Assembly: GCF_041320275.1 (NCBI RefSeq)
Contig: NZ_CP162023.1
Span: 2,170,001 to 2,234,000 of the forward strand
DNA: 64,000 nt
DNA from: Mumia sp. Pv4-285
GTDB lineage: Bacteria > Actinomycetota > Actinomycetes > Propionibacteriales > Nocardioidaceae
Direction: 5' to 3'
The stretch's first letter is position 1, and the number at the start of each line of letters is the position of its first letter. A model generated the notes under the pieces. That model was not told the DNA's origin and searched no databases. It saw only the letters and a list, made by a program, of their open reading frames with translations. Position numbers and translations under genes: made by a program. Of this stretch, positions 42,147-51,822 are shown piece after piece.

Positions 42147-42842
42147 GTGCCCCCTGTCGTCATCGCTCTCGACGGACCGTCCGGGTCCGGCAAGTCGAGC
42201 ACGGCCCGCAAGGTGGCGACCCGCCTCGGACTGGCCTACCTCGACACCGGGGCGATGTACCGCGCCATGACCTGGGCGGTGCTGGAGCGCGATGTCGACG
42301 TCGAGGACGCGGAGGCCGTGGCCGAGGCCGCTGCGGAGATCGTGATCGAGTCAGGCACCGATCCGCAGGCGCCGACCATCATCGCCGACGGCGTCGACGT
42401 CGCCGGCCCGATCCGCGAGCAGGCGGTGACCGACGCCGTCAGCCAGGTCAGTCGGGTCCCCGCCGTGCGCGAGCGCCTGGTCGCGCTCCAGCGCCAGACG
42501 ATCGCCTCCTCGGACGGCATCGTGCTGGAGGGCCGTGACATCGGCACCGTCGTCGCGCCGGACGCACCGCTCAAGCTCTACCTGGTCGCCGACACGGCTG
42601 CCCGGGCAGCACGTCGCGCCGCGGAGGAGGGGCAGGCGGAGGTCGCCGCCCACGTCGAGGCGACCGCCGCCTCGCTCCAGCGCCGCGACGCCATCGACTC
42701 CACTCGTACGACGTCCCCGCTGGCCAAGGCAGACGACGCGATCGAGCTCGACACCACCCACCTCACGCTCGACGAGGTGGTCGACGAGGTCGTACGCCTC
42801 GCCGTCAAGGCCGTACCCGATCTCGGAGGACCCGCATCATGA
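42147..42842 (+). CDS. cmk: Cytidylate kinase
   Basis: 231 aa from the GTG at 42147. Walker A GPSGSGKS (10-17) and [15 protein letters not shown] follow at once, as in other Cmk proteins. [20 protein letters not shown] is the NMP-binding/lid region. It phosphorylates CMP and dCMP. AAAGG lies 8 bases before this GTG. In-frame starts at 42078 (ATG) and 42108 (GTG) would add an N-terminus absent from homologues. The stop overlaps der. Confidence 0.92.
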   Translation: MPPVVIALDGPSGSGKSSTARKVATRLGLAYLDTGAMYRAMTWAVLERDVDVEDAEAVAEAAAEIVIESGTDPQAPTIIADGVDVAGPIREQAVTDAVSQVSRVPAVRERLVALQRQTIASSDGIVLEGRDIGTVVAPDAPLKLYLVADTAARAARRAAEEGQAEVAAHVEATAASLQRRDAIDSTRTTSPLAKADDAIELDTTHLTLDEVVDEVVRLAVKAVPDLGGPAS

Positions 42843-44188
42843 CCGAACCCGTCACCGAGCCGGGGAGCGTACGCCTCCCGGTCCTCGCCGTCGTCGGACG
42901 CCCCAACGTCGGCAAGTCGACGCTCGTCAACCGCATCCTCGGACGCCGCGAGGCTGTCGTGCAGGACGTCCCCGGGGTGACACGTGACCGTGTCTCGTAC
43001 GAGGCGGAGTGGAACGGCCGCGAGTTCACCGTGGTCGACACCGGCGGCTGGGACCCCGACGCCAAGGGGCTGGCCGAGCGGATCGCCGCCCAGGCGGAGG
43101 TCGCCGTCGCCGCCGCCGACGCGGTGCTGTTCGTGGTCGACGCGACGGTGGGCATCACCGACGCCGACGAGGAGGTCGTGAAGGTCCTGCGGCGCTCAGG
43201 CAACCCGGTCATCCTGGTCGCGAACAAGGTGGACGACGAGCGGGGTGAGCTCGAGGCAGCCTCGTTGTGGAACCTCGGGCTCGGCGAGCCGTTCCCGGTG
43301 TCCGCGTTGCACGGCCGTGGTGCCGGCGACCTGCTCGACATCATCCTCGACGTCCTGCCGGAGGCTCCCCAGCAGACCGACGACGAGGACGAGGGCCCGC
43401 ACCGCATCGCCCTGGTCGGCAAGCCCAACGCCGGCAAGTCGAGCCTGCTCAACAAGCTGGCCGGCTCCGAGCGCGTCGTCGTCGACAGCGTCGCGGGCAC
43501 GACCGTGGATCCGGTCGACGAGCTCGTCGAGCTCGGGGGAGACGTCTGGCGGCTCATCGACACCGCCGGCATCCGCCGCCGGGTGAAGGAGGCGTCGGGT
43601 CACGAGTACTACGCGAGCCTGCGTACGGCCTCCGCGATCGAGCGGGCCGAGGTCGCCGTCGTCGTCCTCGACTCCAGCGAGCCGATCTCCGAGCAGGACC
43701 TGCGCATCATCCGCCAGGTCGAGGAGGCCGGACGTGCGCTGGTCGTCGCGTTCAACAAGTGGGACCTCGTCGACGACGAGCGTCGCTACTACCTCGACCG
43801 GGAGATCACCCGCGAGCTGGTCCAGGTGCAGTGGGCGCCGCGGGTCAACATCACCGCGCTCACCGGCTGGCACGTCGACCGGATCGTCCGGGCGCTCAAC
43901 ACCGCGCTCGACGGGTGGTACACCCGGGTGCCGACCGGTCTCCTCAACTCGTTCCTCGGCCGTCTCGTCGCGGAGCACCCGCACCCGGTCCGCAGCGGCA
44001 AGCAGCCGAAGATCATGTTCGGGACGCAGGCGAGCGTCGCTCCGCCGACCTTCGTTCTGTTCACGTCGGGCAAGCTCGAGGACCAGTACCTGCGGTTCGT
44101 CGAGCGCCGGCTGCGCGAGGAGTTCGGCTTCGAGGGCTCGCCGATCCACCTGACCCAGCGCGTGCGGGAGAAGCGCAAGCGCCGCTGA
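42839..44188 (+). CDS. der: Ribosome-associated GTPase Der (EngA)
   Basis: 449 aa with two tandem GTPase domains and a KH-like C-terminal domain. Domain 1: G1 GRPNVGKS (20-27), DTGGWDP, NKVD. Domain 2: G1 GKPNAGKS near 197, [15 protein letters not shown]. The C-terminus, [19 protein letters not shown] to RVREKRKRR, is the KH domain with a basic tail. It is needed for 50S assembly. The Cmk-Der pair is conserved in actinobacteria. Confidence 0.97.
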   Translation: MTEPVTEPGSVRLPVLAVVGRPNVGKSTLVNRILGRREAVVQDVPGVTRDRVSYEAEWNGREFTVVDTGGWDPDAKGLAERIAAQAEVAVAAADAVLFVVDATVGITDADEEVVKVLRRSGNPVILVANKVDDERGELEAASLWNLGLGEPFPVSALHGRGAGDLLDIILDVLPEAPQQTDDEDEGPHRIALVGKPNAGKSSLLNKLAGSERVVVDSVAGTTVDPVDELVELGGDVWRLIDTAGIRRRVKEASGHEYYASLRTASAIERAEVAVVVLDSSEPISEQDLRIIRQVEEAGRALVVAFNKWDLVDDERRYYLDREITRELVQVQWAPRVNITALTGWHVDRIVRALNTALDGWYTRVPTGLLNSFLGRLVAEHPHPVRSGKQPKIMFGTQASVAPPTFVLFTSGKLEDQYLRFVERRLREEFGFEGSPIHLTQRVREKRKRR

Positions 44189-44204
44189 CCGCGGACCCGC
44201 CATC

Positions 44205-44250
44205 AGGACCCGACGTTCCTGCCCGGATCCGGGCAGGAACGTCGGGTCCT
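44205..44250. terminator. 46-bp perfect palindrome between der and the convergent glycosidase gene
   Basis: AGGACCCGACGTTCCTGCC at the left is fully mirrored on the right around a central GGATCC, giving 23 self-complementary pairs with no fixed loop. It lies between two convergent stops, so a bidirectional terminator is the natural reading. Confidence 0.8.
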
Positions 44251-44266
44251 CTCGTCGGGTGGTGGG

Positions 44267-46348
44267 TCAGCGGGTGGTGCGGACGACCACCGTGTGGTGC
44301 CCGCCGTCGATCCCGTCGATGTAGACCCGCTCGCCGGTGTGGCGCACGGGGTGGCCGTACGCCTTGCCGTTGCTGCTGTTCCAGACCACGCGTCCGTCGA
44401 GCTTCACGAGGACGTGCTCGCCGTCGACGGGGACGCCGATCGAGCCCTCGGTGCCGCGCGGTGTCGTGAAGTCGATCGTGAGGTCTTTGCCCTCATCGGT
44501 CCACGACGCGTCGATCGGTCCCTGCGCGGTGACGAGGCGCCCCTCGGCGTGACGCAGGCCCGCCGTGTGCGGGTCGACCTCCCACCGCGACCCGCCTTCC
44601 TCGGCCTGGATGCCGAGGACCTGCTCCGTGAGGGCGCGGGTCGGTCCTGTCGACCAGCCGTGGGCGTACGACTGGTACGAGCTCACGACCTCACCGGACT
44701 CGCGCAGCGACTCCCAGAAGGTGCTCTGCGGTCCCTGCGGGCTGTCGAGCATCCAGCCCCACTGCCGCTCCATGAGATCGACGGCGGCCTCCTGCGCCTC
44801 CGGGTCGCCCGCCGCGAGCTGCGCCTGCAGCTCGAACGAGCCGAAGAGGAGCTGCAGGTCGTCGTCGCGCTCGGGCGTCCGGGCACCGCGCTCGACCCAG
44901 TTGGTGGTACGCAGGTGCTCCATCGCGCGGTCGGCGCGCGCCTCGTCGAGCAGGCCCCACCAGACGGCGAGGGAGTTCGCGCTCTGCGGGTGGACGTCGC
45001 GGCGGTCCGGATACCAGGAGAGCGCCCCGGCCTCCTCGTCCCACAGGTAGGTGTCGATCGCCGCGGCGACCGTCTTGGCCTCCGCGCGGAGCTCTGCCGC
45101 GAGCGCGTCGTCACCGACGCGCTCGGCGAGCGTGGCGCCGGTCCCGAGCAGTCGCCAGTACATGACGTTGGCCATCGACTCCTCGCCGTCGGGGATGCGG
45201 GACTCGTGCGTGGTGTCGTTGGTCTCGTCGATGAGCAGCAGGCCGCGGTCGCTCTTCTTGGCCCGGATGTAGTCGAGGCCGGCGGTGTACTCCGGCCACA
45301 CGCTCCGCACCCAGGCGACGTCGGCGGTGTTCTCGTAGTTCTCCGCCGTCGCCAGCAGGGTCCACATGTGGTACGTGTCCGAGCGGTAGAAGCTCAGCTC
45401 GGGGCCCGCGTACGGGAGCTCTCCGGTGGCCTTCTGGTTCTCGTACGCCGTCATGATGGAGTTGCGGACCGACGTCGTGTCGCCGGTCGACACGAAGGCG
45501 GTGCCCTGTGAGATCCCGAGGTCACCGGGCCACACCGTACGGTCGCGCTTGGCGCCGTCGACCAGGATCGACGATCCGACCCCGGTGGTCGCGCTGTTGT
45601 CCCACAGCGCGGACGGCGCAGGCCAGCTGCGACCGGTGGTCGGGTCGATGGTGTTGATCTGGGTCGTGTACGCGCCGGCGTACCAGAGTCGGTTGAGCAG
45701 GTCTGACGACGAGTAGAAGTGGTTCTGGTAGGCGCGCAGGTCCTCCATCAGCGGCGCTGCCGTGTAGTCGACGACGACGTCGTCGATCTGGACCGATGCC
45801 GCGTCGTCGACGAACAGCGTGACGTAGCGGAAGGCACCACGGAGCAGCTCCTTGGGCGCCGACCACGAGCCGTCGGCCTCGGCCTCGACCCAGACAGTGC
45901 CGTCACGACCGCGCGGACCACCGGTGGAGGCCTCGGACTCGCGACCGACGTACTTGGTGGTCTCGGAGAACGCGATGCCGACGCGGGCGGGCGAGCCGGT
46001 GACGTCGCCGAACTCGAGGTTGAGGAGACCGGCGATGTTGACGCCGAAGTCGAGCGTGACCTGTCCTCCCTGGCCGAGCGTCACGGCTCCGTCGCCGAAC
46101 GCACCCTCAGGGTTCGCGACCGCGCCGGTCGACGCGTACACGCCGTCTGCTCGGACCGTGCGCGACTCCGGGGCGAGGATGTACTTCTCCCACGGGTCGG
46201 CTGCCGTCGGCCGGTCGCCGTCGTGGTCGGGTGCGGAGATCGCGGGCGAGCTCAGACACAGCCCGAGCGCTGAGACCGTCAGCGCTGCCGCTGCCAGCTT
46301 CGTACGGGTGCGAGGACGCGAGCGAGGGGACTGGGATGTCGGATGCAT
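44267..46348 (-). CDS. Secreted alpha-L-rhamnosidase-like glycosidase (GH78-related)
   Basis: 693 aa. The ATG at 46348 follows GGAAGG and gives a long Arg-rich signal peptide ending near ALGLCLSSPAISA (cleavage about residue 39). A beta-sandwich region contains GQGGQVTLDFGVNIAGLLNL. It is followed by an (alpha/alpha)6 six-hairpin domain: YAGAYTTQINTIDPTTGR, VDGAKRDRTVWPGDLGIS, SDTYHMWTLLATAENY, DETNDTTHESRIPDGEES. A C-terminal sandwich contains YQSYAHGWSTGPTRALTEQV just before it. The DGAKRDR-x-WPGD segment parallels the GH78 DGxxRDRxxWxGD active-site region. Extracellular cleavage of rhamnosides or related uronic sugars is likely; the exact linkage is not determinable. Another frame extends 85 codons upstream without signal-peptide logic. 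Confidence 0.82.
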   Translation of the reverse strand: MHPTSQSPRSRPRTRTKLAAAALTVSALGLCLSSPAISAPDHDGDRPTAADPWEKYILAPESRTVRADGVYASTGAVANPEGAFGDGAVTLGQGGQVTLDFGVNIAGLLNLEFGDVTGSPARVGIAFSETTKYVGRESEASTGGPRGRDGTVWVEAEADGSWSAPKELLRGAFRYVTLFVDDAASVQIDDVVVDYTAAPLMEDLRAYQNHFYSSSDLLNRLWYAGAYTTQINTIDPTTGRSWPAPSALWDNSATTGVGSSILVDGAKRDRTVWPGDLGISQGTAFVSTGDTTSVRNSIMTAYENQKATGELPYAGPELSFYRSDTYHMWTLLATAENYENTADVAWVRSVWPEYTAGLDYIRAKKSDRGLLLIDETNDTTHESRIPDGEESMANVMYWRLLGTGATLAERVGDDALAAELRAEAKTVAAAIDTYLWDEEAGALSWYPDRRDVHPQSANSLAVWWGLLDEARADRAMEHLRTTNWVERGARTPERDDDLQLLFGSFELQAQLAAGDPEAQEAAVDLMERQWGWMLDSPQGPQSTFWESLRESGEVVSSYQSYAHGWSTGPTRALTEQVLGIQAEEGGSRWEVDPHTAGLRHAEGRLVTAQGPIDASWTDEGKDLTIDFTTPRGTEGSIGVPVDGEHVLVKLDGRVVWNSSNGKAYGHPVRHTGERVYIDGIDGGHHTVVVRTTR

Positions 46349-46385
46349 GGTGCCTTCCGGTCGTGGGATGGGCGACTTCGTCCGG

Positions 46386-46399
46386 ATGAAACGTTTCAT
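46386..46399. promoter_or_regulatory. LacI-family operator-like palindrome
   Basis: ATGAAACGTTTCAT is a perfect 14-bp palindrome with the central CG typical of LacI/GalR operators. It lies 38 bp upstream of the glycosidase ATG, in its presumed promoter or leader. No LacI gene is in the window. Confidence 0.65.
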
Positions 46400-46499
46400 T
46401 CGCGCCTCACCGTACAAGTGACCTGCATCACCTGGAAGAGATATGTCCGGATGCGGCCACCTCACGGAGCCGTCCAGCCTGCCGCGCCGGCAAGGGCGG

Positions 46500-47117
46500 C
46501 TAGGCGTCGAGGAACGGGAGGACCGCGCCGAGCCACGCGCGGGGTGCGGCGTCATGGATGAGGTGGCCGACAGGGATCGTGACGCGCCTGGCGTCCTGGA
46601 CACGGCTCACGAGCTCGTCGATGGTCTCGTCCGGGACATGACTCGTCGGACCGCCTGCGAGGACGAGCGTGGGTGCTGCGATGCGGGCGAGCTCGTCGCG
46701 CCAGGCCGGGTCGGGCGAGTCGATCTGGCGTCGCACGGACAAGACCATGTCCCAGTCGAAGAACAACGGTCCGTCAGGGCGGTCCGGGACGCTCGGCGTA
46801 CGAGGCCGGAGAGCGCCGACGTCCTCGAGCACGAGGCGGCGTACGCGATCGGGGTGCGAGGCGGCGACGCGGCACGCGACCGCACCGCCGAGCGAGTGTC
46901 CGACGAGGTCGACGACGTCCAGGCCACGCTGGTCCAGGAGTGCGACGACGTCGTCACGCATCCCCGCGATGGTGTACGGCGGTTCCCAGGATGCCTCGCC
47001 ATGTCCACGCAGATCGACCGCGTGGACTGCACGATCGCGGGCGAGAACCGGCGTGACGCCGTCCCAGCTCGCACGCGTCTCGCCGAGCGCCGGGAGCAGG
47101 ACCACGGGGACGGGCAT
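46500..47117 (-). CDS. Small alpha/beta hydrolase
   Basis: 205 aa. It starts VVLLPALGETRASWDG, then AVHAVDLRGHG, the nucleophile elbow GHSLGG (Ser75), APTLVLAGGPTSHVP (acid strand) and a C-terminal His in VGHLIHDAAP. The cap region is short, making it smaller than the usual 250-280 aa. Esterase, lactonase or peptidase activity cannot be told apart. It is followed on the same strand by the glycosidase, with 151 bp between. Confidence 0.82.
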   Translation of the reverse strand: MPVPVVLLPALGETRASWDGVTPVLARDRAVHAVDLRGHGEASWEPPYTIAGMRDDVVALLDQRGLDVVDLVGHSLGGAVACRVAASHPDRVRRLVLEDVGALRPRTPSVPDRPDGPLFFDWDMVLSVRRQIDSPDPAWRDELARIAAPTLVLAGGPTSHVPDETIDELVSRVQDARRVTIPVGHLIHDAAPRAWLGAVLPFLDA

Positions 47118-47196
47118 GGCCCGACCGTACGTCGGCGCGTTCGAGAGTGGAACCGTCGGCGTCGCGGTTCCGCTCGTGGCGGATCATCGCGGCTCG

Positions 47197-48440
47197 TCAG
47201 CGGCGCCGTAGGAGGAAGACGAGCGCGCCGACCGCCAGCACGACAACGCCGGCGACGACCGACGGCACGGGCAGGGTGCAGGCAAGAACGAGACAGCCGA
47301 CCAGGCCGAAGGCCGCGAGCGGGCGCGGTGGCCGGCGTTCGGCGCGCGACAGCGTCAGCGCCGAGGCGTTGGCGATCGCGTAGTACACGAGGACGCCGAA
47401 CGACGAGAATCCGATCGCCCCGCGCAGGTCCGTCGTCGCGGCGAGGGCCGCGACGACGGCGCCCACGGCAAGGGTGGCGGCACGCGGGACGCCCGACCCT
47501 GGCTCGACCGCGGCCAGCGCGCGAGGGAGATGGCGATCGCGGGACATCGCGAGAACGGTGCGCGAGATGCCGAGGACGAGGGCAAGCAGGGCGCCGCCCG
47601 CGGCGACGGCGGCCGTGATGCGTACCACCGGCACGAGCGCGGGTGCGCCCGCGGCGTCGACGGCGACAGCGAGCGGGTCGGACGCTGCGGCGACGCCCGT
47701 CGGCCCGAGCACGGAGAGCACGGCGTACGCCACGGCGCCGTAGACCACCACCGCGATCCCGAGCGCGAGAGGCACCGCACGGGACAGGGTCCGGACCGGG
47801 TCGCGGACCTCCTCGCCGAGCGTTGCGATGCGCGCGTAGCCCGCGAAGGCGAAGAACAGCAGCCCTGCCCCGCGCAGCACACCGTCGGGTCCCTCGCCCG
47901 TGCCCAGCACCGGAGCTGTCGACCCGGCCCCGTGCAGGCAGACGACGACCACGATCACGAGGACGGCGAGGACTGCCGCGACGACCGACTGAGCGACGGC
48001 GGAGGACCGCTGGACACCGAGGTAGTCCAGCGCGGTGACGAGGACGACCGCGACGACGGCGATCTCGCGTGCGTGCTCCGGCCAGGCGTAGACGCCGACG
48101 GTGAGCGCCATCGCCGCGCAGGACGCGGTCTTGCCGACGACGAACCCCAGCCGGCGAGATAGCCCCAGAACGGTCCCAACCGCTCCCGTCCGTAGACGTA
48201 GGTGCCTCCCGACTCGGGGTACCGCATCGCCAGCCGCGCGGACGACGTCGCGTTCGCGTAGGCCACCGCTGCAGCCAGGACGAGGGAGACGAGGAGAGCC
48301 GATCCGGCCGCCTCGGCTGCGGGCGCGAGCGAGGCGAAGATGCCTGCCCCGACCATCGAGGCGAGGCCGATGCCGACCGCGTCCCGGACGCCGAGCGTCC
48401 GTCGGAGGACTGCGTCGTTCACCCGTTCATCCGACCACAT
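47197..48440 (-). pseudogene. APC-superfamily amino-acid permease broken by a -1 frameshift
   Basis: The first frame (ATG 48440; GTG 48422 possible) reads VRDAVGIGLASMVGAGIFAS, YANATSSARLAMRYPESGGT and LGPFWGYLAGWG, the typical N-terminal half of an APC permease, and then turns into Arg/Ser nonsense. From about 48148 the +1 frame continues in register: FVVGKTASCAAMALTVGVYA, LDYLGVQRSSAVAQSVVAAV, LFFAFAGYARIATLGEEVRD, to the end at 47197. Inserting one G in the G4 run at 48148-48145 (coding strand GGCTGGGG-TTCG) restores a protein of about 414 aa. Either the gene is inactivated or the assembly has a homopolymer error. Confidence 0.85.
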
Positions 48441-48523
48441 CGCACCGCCGACGGCGGTGTCGGGATGCTGGACCGCGGCTGCTACTGTTGCTTCTCGGGT
48501 CCGGGACCACGTTCCGGCCTGAT

Positions 48524-48600
<77 letters not shown>

Positions 48601-48603
48601 GAC

Positions 48604-48644
48604 AACCGGCTCTGGCCAGCGGAAGCGCTGAGCCAGGGCCGGTT
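48604..48644 (+). terminator. Hairpin after tRNA-Pro
   Basis: AACCGGC / GCCGGTT and CTGGC / GCCAG stack around an inner CAGC / GCTG stem, three bases after the tRNA CCA. It lies 24 bp beyond the stop of the convergent thrE gene. Confidence 0.65.
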
Positions 48645-48668
48645 CTGGTTGTGACGTCTGTCGAGCGG

Positions 48669-50006
48669 CTAGGCGTCATTCGGGCCGATCGGCGGCCTGC
48701 CTCGACGGCCGACCCGCTTGAGCAGCGGCCCGGCGAGTCGGGGACCAGCCAGGCGGCTCTCCAGTCGCGAGCCCTCCCGCCTGATGGGCTGAGCCAGATA
48801 CTGTCCGAGTATGACTCCGGCGGCCAGCGCGATCGCCGTAGCACCGGCGGCAGCCAGATCCAGCACACCGTCCTCACCCTCGGCGAGCAGGGCCAGCCCT
48901 CGGTAGATGGAGACCCCCGGCAGCAGTGGCACGATGGCGGGCACGATCAGGACGAGGGGCGGCACGCGTACTCGGCCGGCGATTCCGTGGCTGATCGTGC
49001 CGATCACTATGGCGGCGGTGGCTGCCGCCCAGGTCTGCCCGAGCGAGAACCCGTCGACCGCCAAGAAGATCGCCTGGCCGCAGACGGCCACGCAAGCGGC
49101 CGCGGTCGACGCGCGTAACGGCGCATAGCATGCCAGGCCGTACGCGGCGGCGGCCAGCCCGGCACCGATGGTCATGACCGATCCTTGGGCCAGACCCGTG
49201 GCTCCGGGCTCGACGTGGCCCATGTCGGCCCCTGCGAGCTCGGCGACGGTCAGACCGGCGGCCACGCCGGCGATCACGCCCACGGTGGCGAGCAGGGCGT
49301 CGAGCAGGCGGGCATTCGCCGTGAGGGGATACCCGGTCAGGGCGTCGGCCATGGCGCCCATGAGTCCGATGCCGGCGAGCAGGATGATGATGCTCGCGGT
49401 GACGATCAGAGAGGGGTCCGCGTCGATCTGCGTTGCAGCGGCACCGACCGCGACGAGCGTGGCCAGCAACCCGCCCGCGGTCTGCTGGTAGAACAGCGGA
49501 ACCCGACTCCGAGTGGCGCGTCCGACAAGGTCGATGCCGCACGCCGCCACGAATGCGAGGCCGCTCACCACCAGCCCGCCTCCGAGCGTGACCGCGAGAG
49601 ATCCTCCCACGGCACCCCAGCCGACTGTGATGAGCCATCGAGCGCGGGGGTGATCGGCGGAGTCGATGGCCGCGATCCGCTCCCGCGCCCCGTCCCGAGT
49701 GGCCATTCCGTCGATCAGGTCCTGCACGAGCCGGTTCACCTCGATCAGCTCTGCGTAGTCCGCAGGCCGGCGTCGGACCCGCCGAATCAGGATCGAGGCC
49801 GGCTCCTCGAGGTTCGGCTGGTGCTGGAGGGAGAGCTCGGTGAAGGTGACGTCGGCGTCGATCCGTTGCAGTCCGCAGGCGTGAGTCACCGCGAGCATGG
49901 TGGCCGCGACATCTGCGGCTCCCGCCCCGGAAGAGAGCATGAGATCGCCGATCCGGAGTGCGAGGTCGAGGGTGCTGTAGATGTCGCGCGGGTCAGGGGC
50001 TGACAT
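48669..50006 (-). CDS. Threonine/serine exporter family protein (ThrE-like)
   Basis: 445 aa. An N-terminal soluble ThrE domain (DLALRIGDLMLSSGAGAADV, TFTELSLQHQPN) is followed by about ten membrane segments: ARWLITVGWGAVGGSLAVTL, IIILLAGIGLMGAMADALTG, and a second block with AAIVIGTISHGIAGRVRVPP and PAIVPLLPGVSIYRGLALLA. The last is the PGxxIYR signature of the ThrE C-terminal domain. It exports threonine, serine and possibly small peptides. It is the last gene of an operon with an M20 dipeptidase (18-bp gap), a small anchored protein and an APC antiporter. Confidence 0.9.
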   Translation of the reverse strand: MSAPDPRDIYSTLDLALRIGDLMLSSGAGAADVAATMLAVTHACGLQRIDADVTFTELSLQHQPNLEEPASILIRRVRRRPADYAELIEVNRLVQDLIDGMATRDGARERIAAIDSADHPRARWLITVGWGAVGGSLAVTLGGGLVVSGLAFVAACGIDLVGRATRSRVPLFYQQTAGGLLATLVAVGAAATQIDADPSLIVTASIIILLAGIGLMGAMADALTGYPLTANARLLDALLATVGVIAGVAAGLTVAELAGADMGHVEPGATGLAQGSVMTIGAGLAAAAYGLACYAPLRASTAAACVAVCGQAIFLAVDGFSLGQTWAAATAAIVIGTISHGIAGRVRVPPLVLIVPAIVPLLPGVSIYRGLALLAEGEDGVLDLAAAGATAIALAAGVILGQYLAQPIRREGSRLESRLAGPRLAGPLLKRVGRRGRPPIGPNDA

Positions 50007-50024
50007 CCGTCGAACCGAGCTCGC

Positions 50025-51371
50025 TCAGGTCGCCACAGCGGCGTAGCGCTGCAGGAACAACGCCTCGGTCAGTGCCATCGCGGAGATCTCGCGGGGGTCC
50101 ACACTCTCGTTCGGAGCATGGATCAAGGCCAAGGGTTCCTCGACGCCCATCAAGATGATCTCGGCGTCGGGATAGGTGTCGGCGAACACGTTGCACAGCG
50201 GGATCGAGCCACCCTGCCCCAACGTCGCCATCGACTTGCCGTAGGCCTCCCGCATCGCCGCGCCCATCGCCTGGTACGCCGGCCCGTCGATCGTCGCCTG
50301 GAACGGTGACCCGGTGGCTTCCACGTCGACGGTGACGTGGACACCCCACGGTGCGTGGTCCTTGAGGTGCGCGACGAGCGCGTCCTCGGCCGCAGCAGGT
50401 GCGAGCCCGGGAGGGATGCGAAGGTTGAGCCGCGCTGCGGCCTTGGGAACGATCGACGCCGACGAGCCGATCACGGGTGGGCAGTCGATGCCGAGCACGG
50501 TGATCGACGGCCGCGCCCACAGCATGTCCGACACCGTGCCGTCTCCGAGCAGCTGCACCCCGTCCAGCAGCCCGGCGTCTCCTCGGAACTGCTCGGGAGG
50601 GTACGGCTGGCCGTCCCAGTGCCGCGTGTTGTCGAGCCCCTCGATGGTGGTGTTGCCGGCGGTGTCTCGCAGGCTCGCCAGCACCGCGACCAGGGCTGCG
50701 AGGGCATCCGGGGCTGCACCGCCGAACATGCCGGAGTGCAGTTCCGAGGCCAACGCCTCGATCGTGACGACTACGTTCACCATGCCCCGCAGGCTGACGG
50801 TAGCGGCGGGTTGGCCGACGGCTGCGTTCCCGGTGTCGCAGACCAGGATCGTGTCCGCGCGGAGCAGGTCGGCGTTGTCGACCACGAAGGCCTCGAGGCC
50901 CCCGGTGCCTTGCTCCTCGGAACCCTCCACCACCAGCTTCAGGTGAACTGGCACGTCCTCACCCAGCGCACGAAGTGCGGTCAGGTGCATGAGGATGTTG
51001 CCCTTGCAGTCGGCTGTTCCGCGCCCGTACCAGCGGCCGTCCTTCTCGGTCAGCTCGAACGGCGGCGTCTCCCACGCAGCGTCGTCAAGGGGCGGTTGCA
51101 CGTCGTAGTGGGCGTAGAGCAGCACCGTGGGTGCATCGGCCTGGGCGCACGGACGGGAGCCGAGGACAGCGTTGCTGCCGTCCGCCGTCTTCGCCAGCCG
51201 GGCATCGGTGAACCCGAGCGCCGCGAAGCGGTCGAGCACCCACTGTGCGGCGCGCTGGCACTCCTCGGGCGGGAACTGACGCGGATCGGCGACCGACCTG
51301 ATGGCCACGAGGTCCGCCAGCTCTTCGCGCGCCTGCGGCATCAGGCCGGCGATACGGGCCCTCAGATCCAT
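50025..51371 (-). CDS. M20 family dipeptidase
   Basis: 448 aa di-zinc exopeptidase. Metal and catalytic motifs: YAHYDVQPP (His88, Asp90), GRGTADCKGN (Asp121), EGSEEQGTGG with Glu152/Glu153, VCDTGN for the next ligand and a late His in ALIHAPNESVDP. The dimerisation (lid) domain is about 195-310. This is the PM20D-like/CNDP dipeptidase subgroup, cytoplasmic, no signal. In this operon it could cleave imported dipeptides so that released amino acids leave through the ThrE-like exporter and are exchanged by the antiporter. Confidence 0.92.
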   Translation of the reverse strand: MDLRARIAGLMPQAREELADLVAIRSVADPRQFPPEECQRAAQWVLDRFAALGFTDARLAKTADGSNAVLGSRPCAQADAPTVLLYAHYDVQPPLDDAAWETPPFELTEKDGRWYGRGTADCKGNILMHLTALRALGEDVPVHLKLVVEGSEEQGTGGLEAFVVDNADLLRADTILVCDTGNAAVGQPAATVSLRGMVNVVVTIEALASELHSGMFGGAAPDALAALVAVLASLRDTAGNTTIEGLDNTRHWDGQPYPPEQFRGDAGLLDGVQLLGDGTVSDMLWARPSITVLGIDCPPVIGSSASIVPKAAARLNLRIPPGLAPAAAEDALVAHLKDHAPWGVHVTVDVEATGSPFQATIDGPAYQAMGAAMREAYGKSMATLGQGGSIPLCNVFADTYPDAEIILMGVEEPLALIHAPNESVDPREISAMALTEALFLQRYAAVAT

Positions 51372-51378
51372 GAGTCGA

Positions 51379-51822
51379 TCACCCCGCCACGTCGTCGGTC
51401 TTGAGGTCTTCGACGAACTCGTTGAAGTCGTCCAGCTCGTCGGGACAGTAGATCTCGATGATCAGCAGCTGGCCCTTGAAGACGCGGCTGTCGGCGATGA
51501 CCGGCCTTGCGCCGGGGCCGCTCGCCCCGTTCGCAAGCTGCGCGAGCAGGGCGGCCCGACTCAGCGCGTCGTTCGGGTTCTCGCAGGTGGCCCCACCGTC
51601 GTCGCCGAGGACGCGCACGACCTGGTCTTGCGAGGGGGCCGTCGCTCCGGCGTCCTCGATCGCCGCGATCAGCTGGTCGGCCTTCTCCTCCGCCTCGCGG
51701 GACTCCCGTGCGGAGCTGAAGGCGACCAACCCTGCGATGACGATGGCGCCGAGGACGACGCACACCGCGAGATAGATCCAGGTGCGTTCACGCTTGCTCT
51801 GTGTCTCGACGTGGGTGCTCAT
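51379..51822 (-). CDS. Unrecognised small protein with one N-terminal membrane anchor
   Basis: 147 aa; the ATG at 51822 overlaps the antiporter stop (ATGA). A basic start (QSKRERTW) is followed by one membrane segment (about 16-36, IYLAVCVVLGAIVIAGLVAF), then a predicted coiled/helical stretch ESREAEEKADQLIAAIEDAG and an extracytoplasmic domain of about 85 residues. That domain has two Cys (in ATCENPNDAL and IIEIYCPDEL) that could form a disulfide. I do not recognise the family. Its position between antiporter and dipeptidase genes, seven bases from the latter, suggests a subunit or sensor for the transport unit. Confidence 0.75.
   Translation of the reverse strand: MSTHVETQSKRERTWIYLAVCVVLGAIVIAGLVAFSSARESREAEEKADQLIAAIEDAGATAPSQDQVVRVLGDDGGATCENPNDALSRAALLAQLANGASGPGARPVIADSRVFKGQLLIIEIYCPDELDDFNEFVEDLKTDDVAG

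Noticed and set aside
46349-46603. 85-codon N-terminal extension of the glycosidase
   Set aside because: It runs through the operator-like palindrome and upstream region, and would bury the signal peptide.
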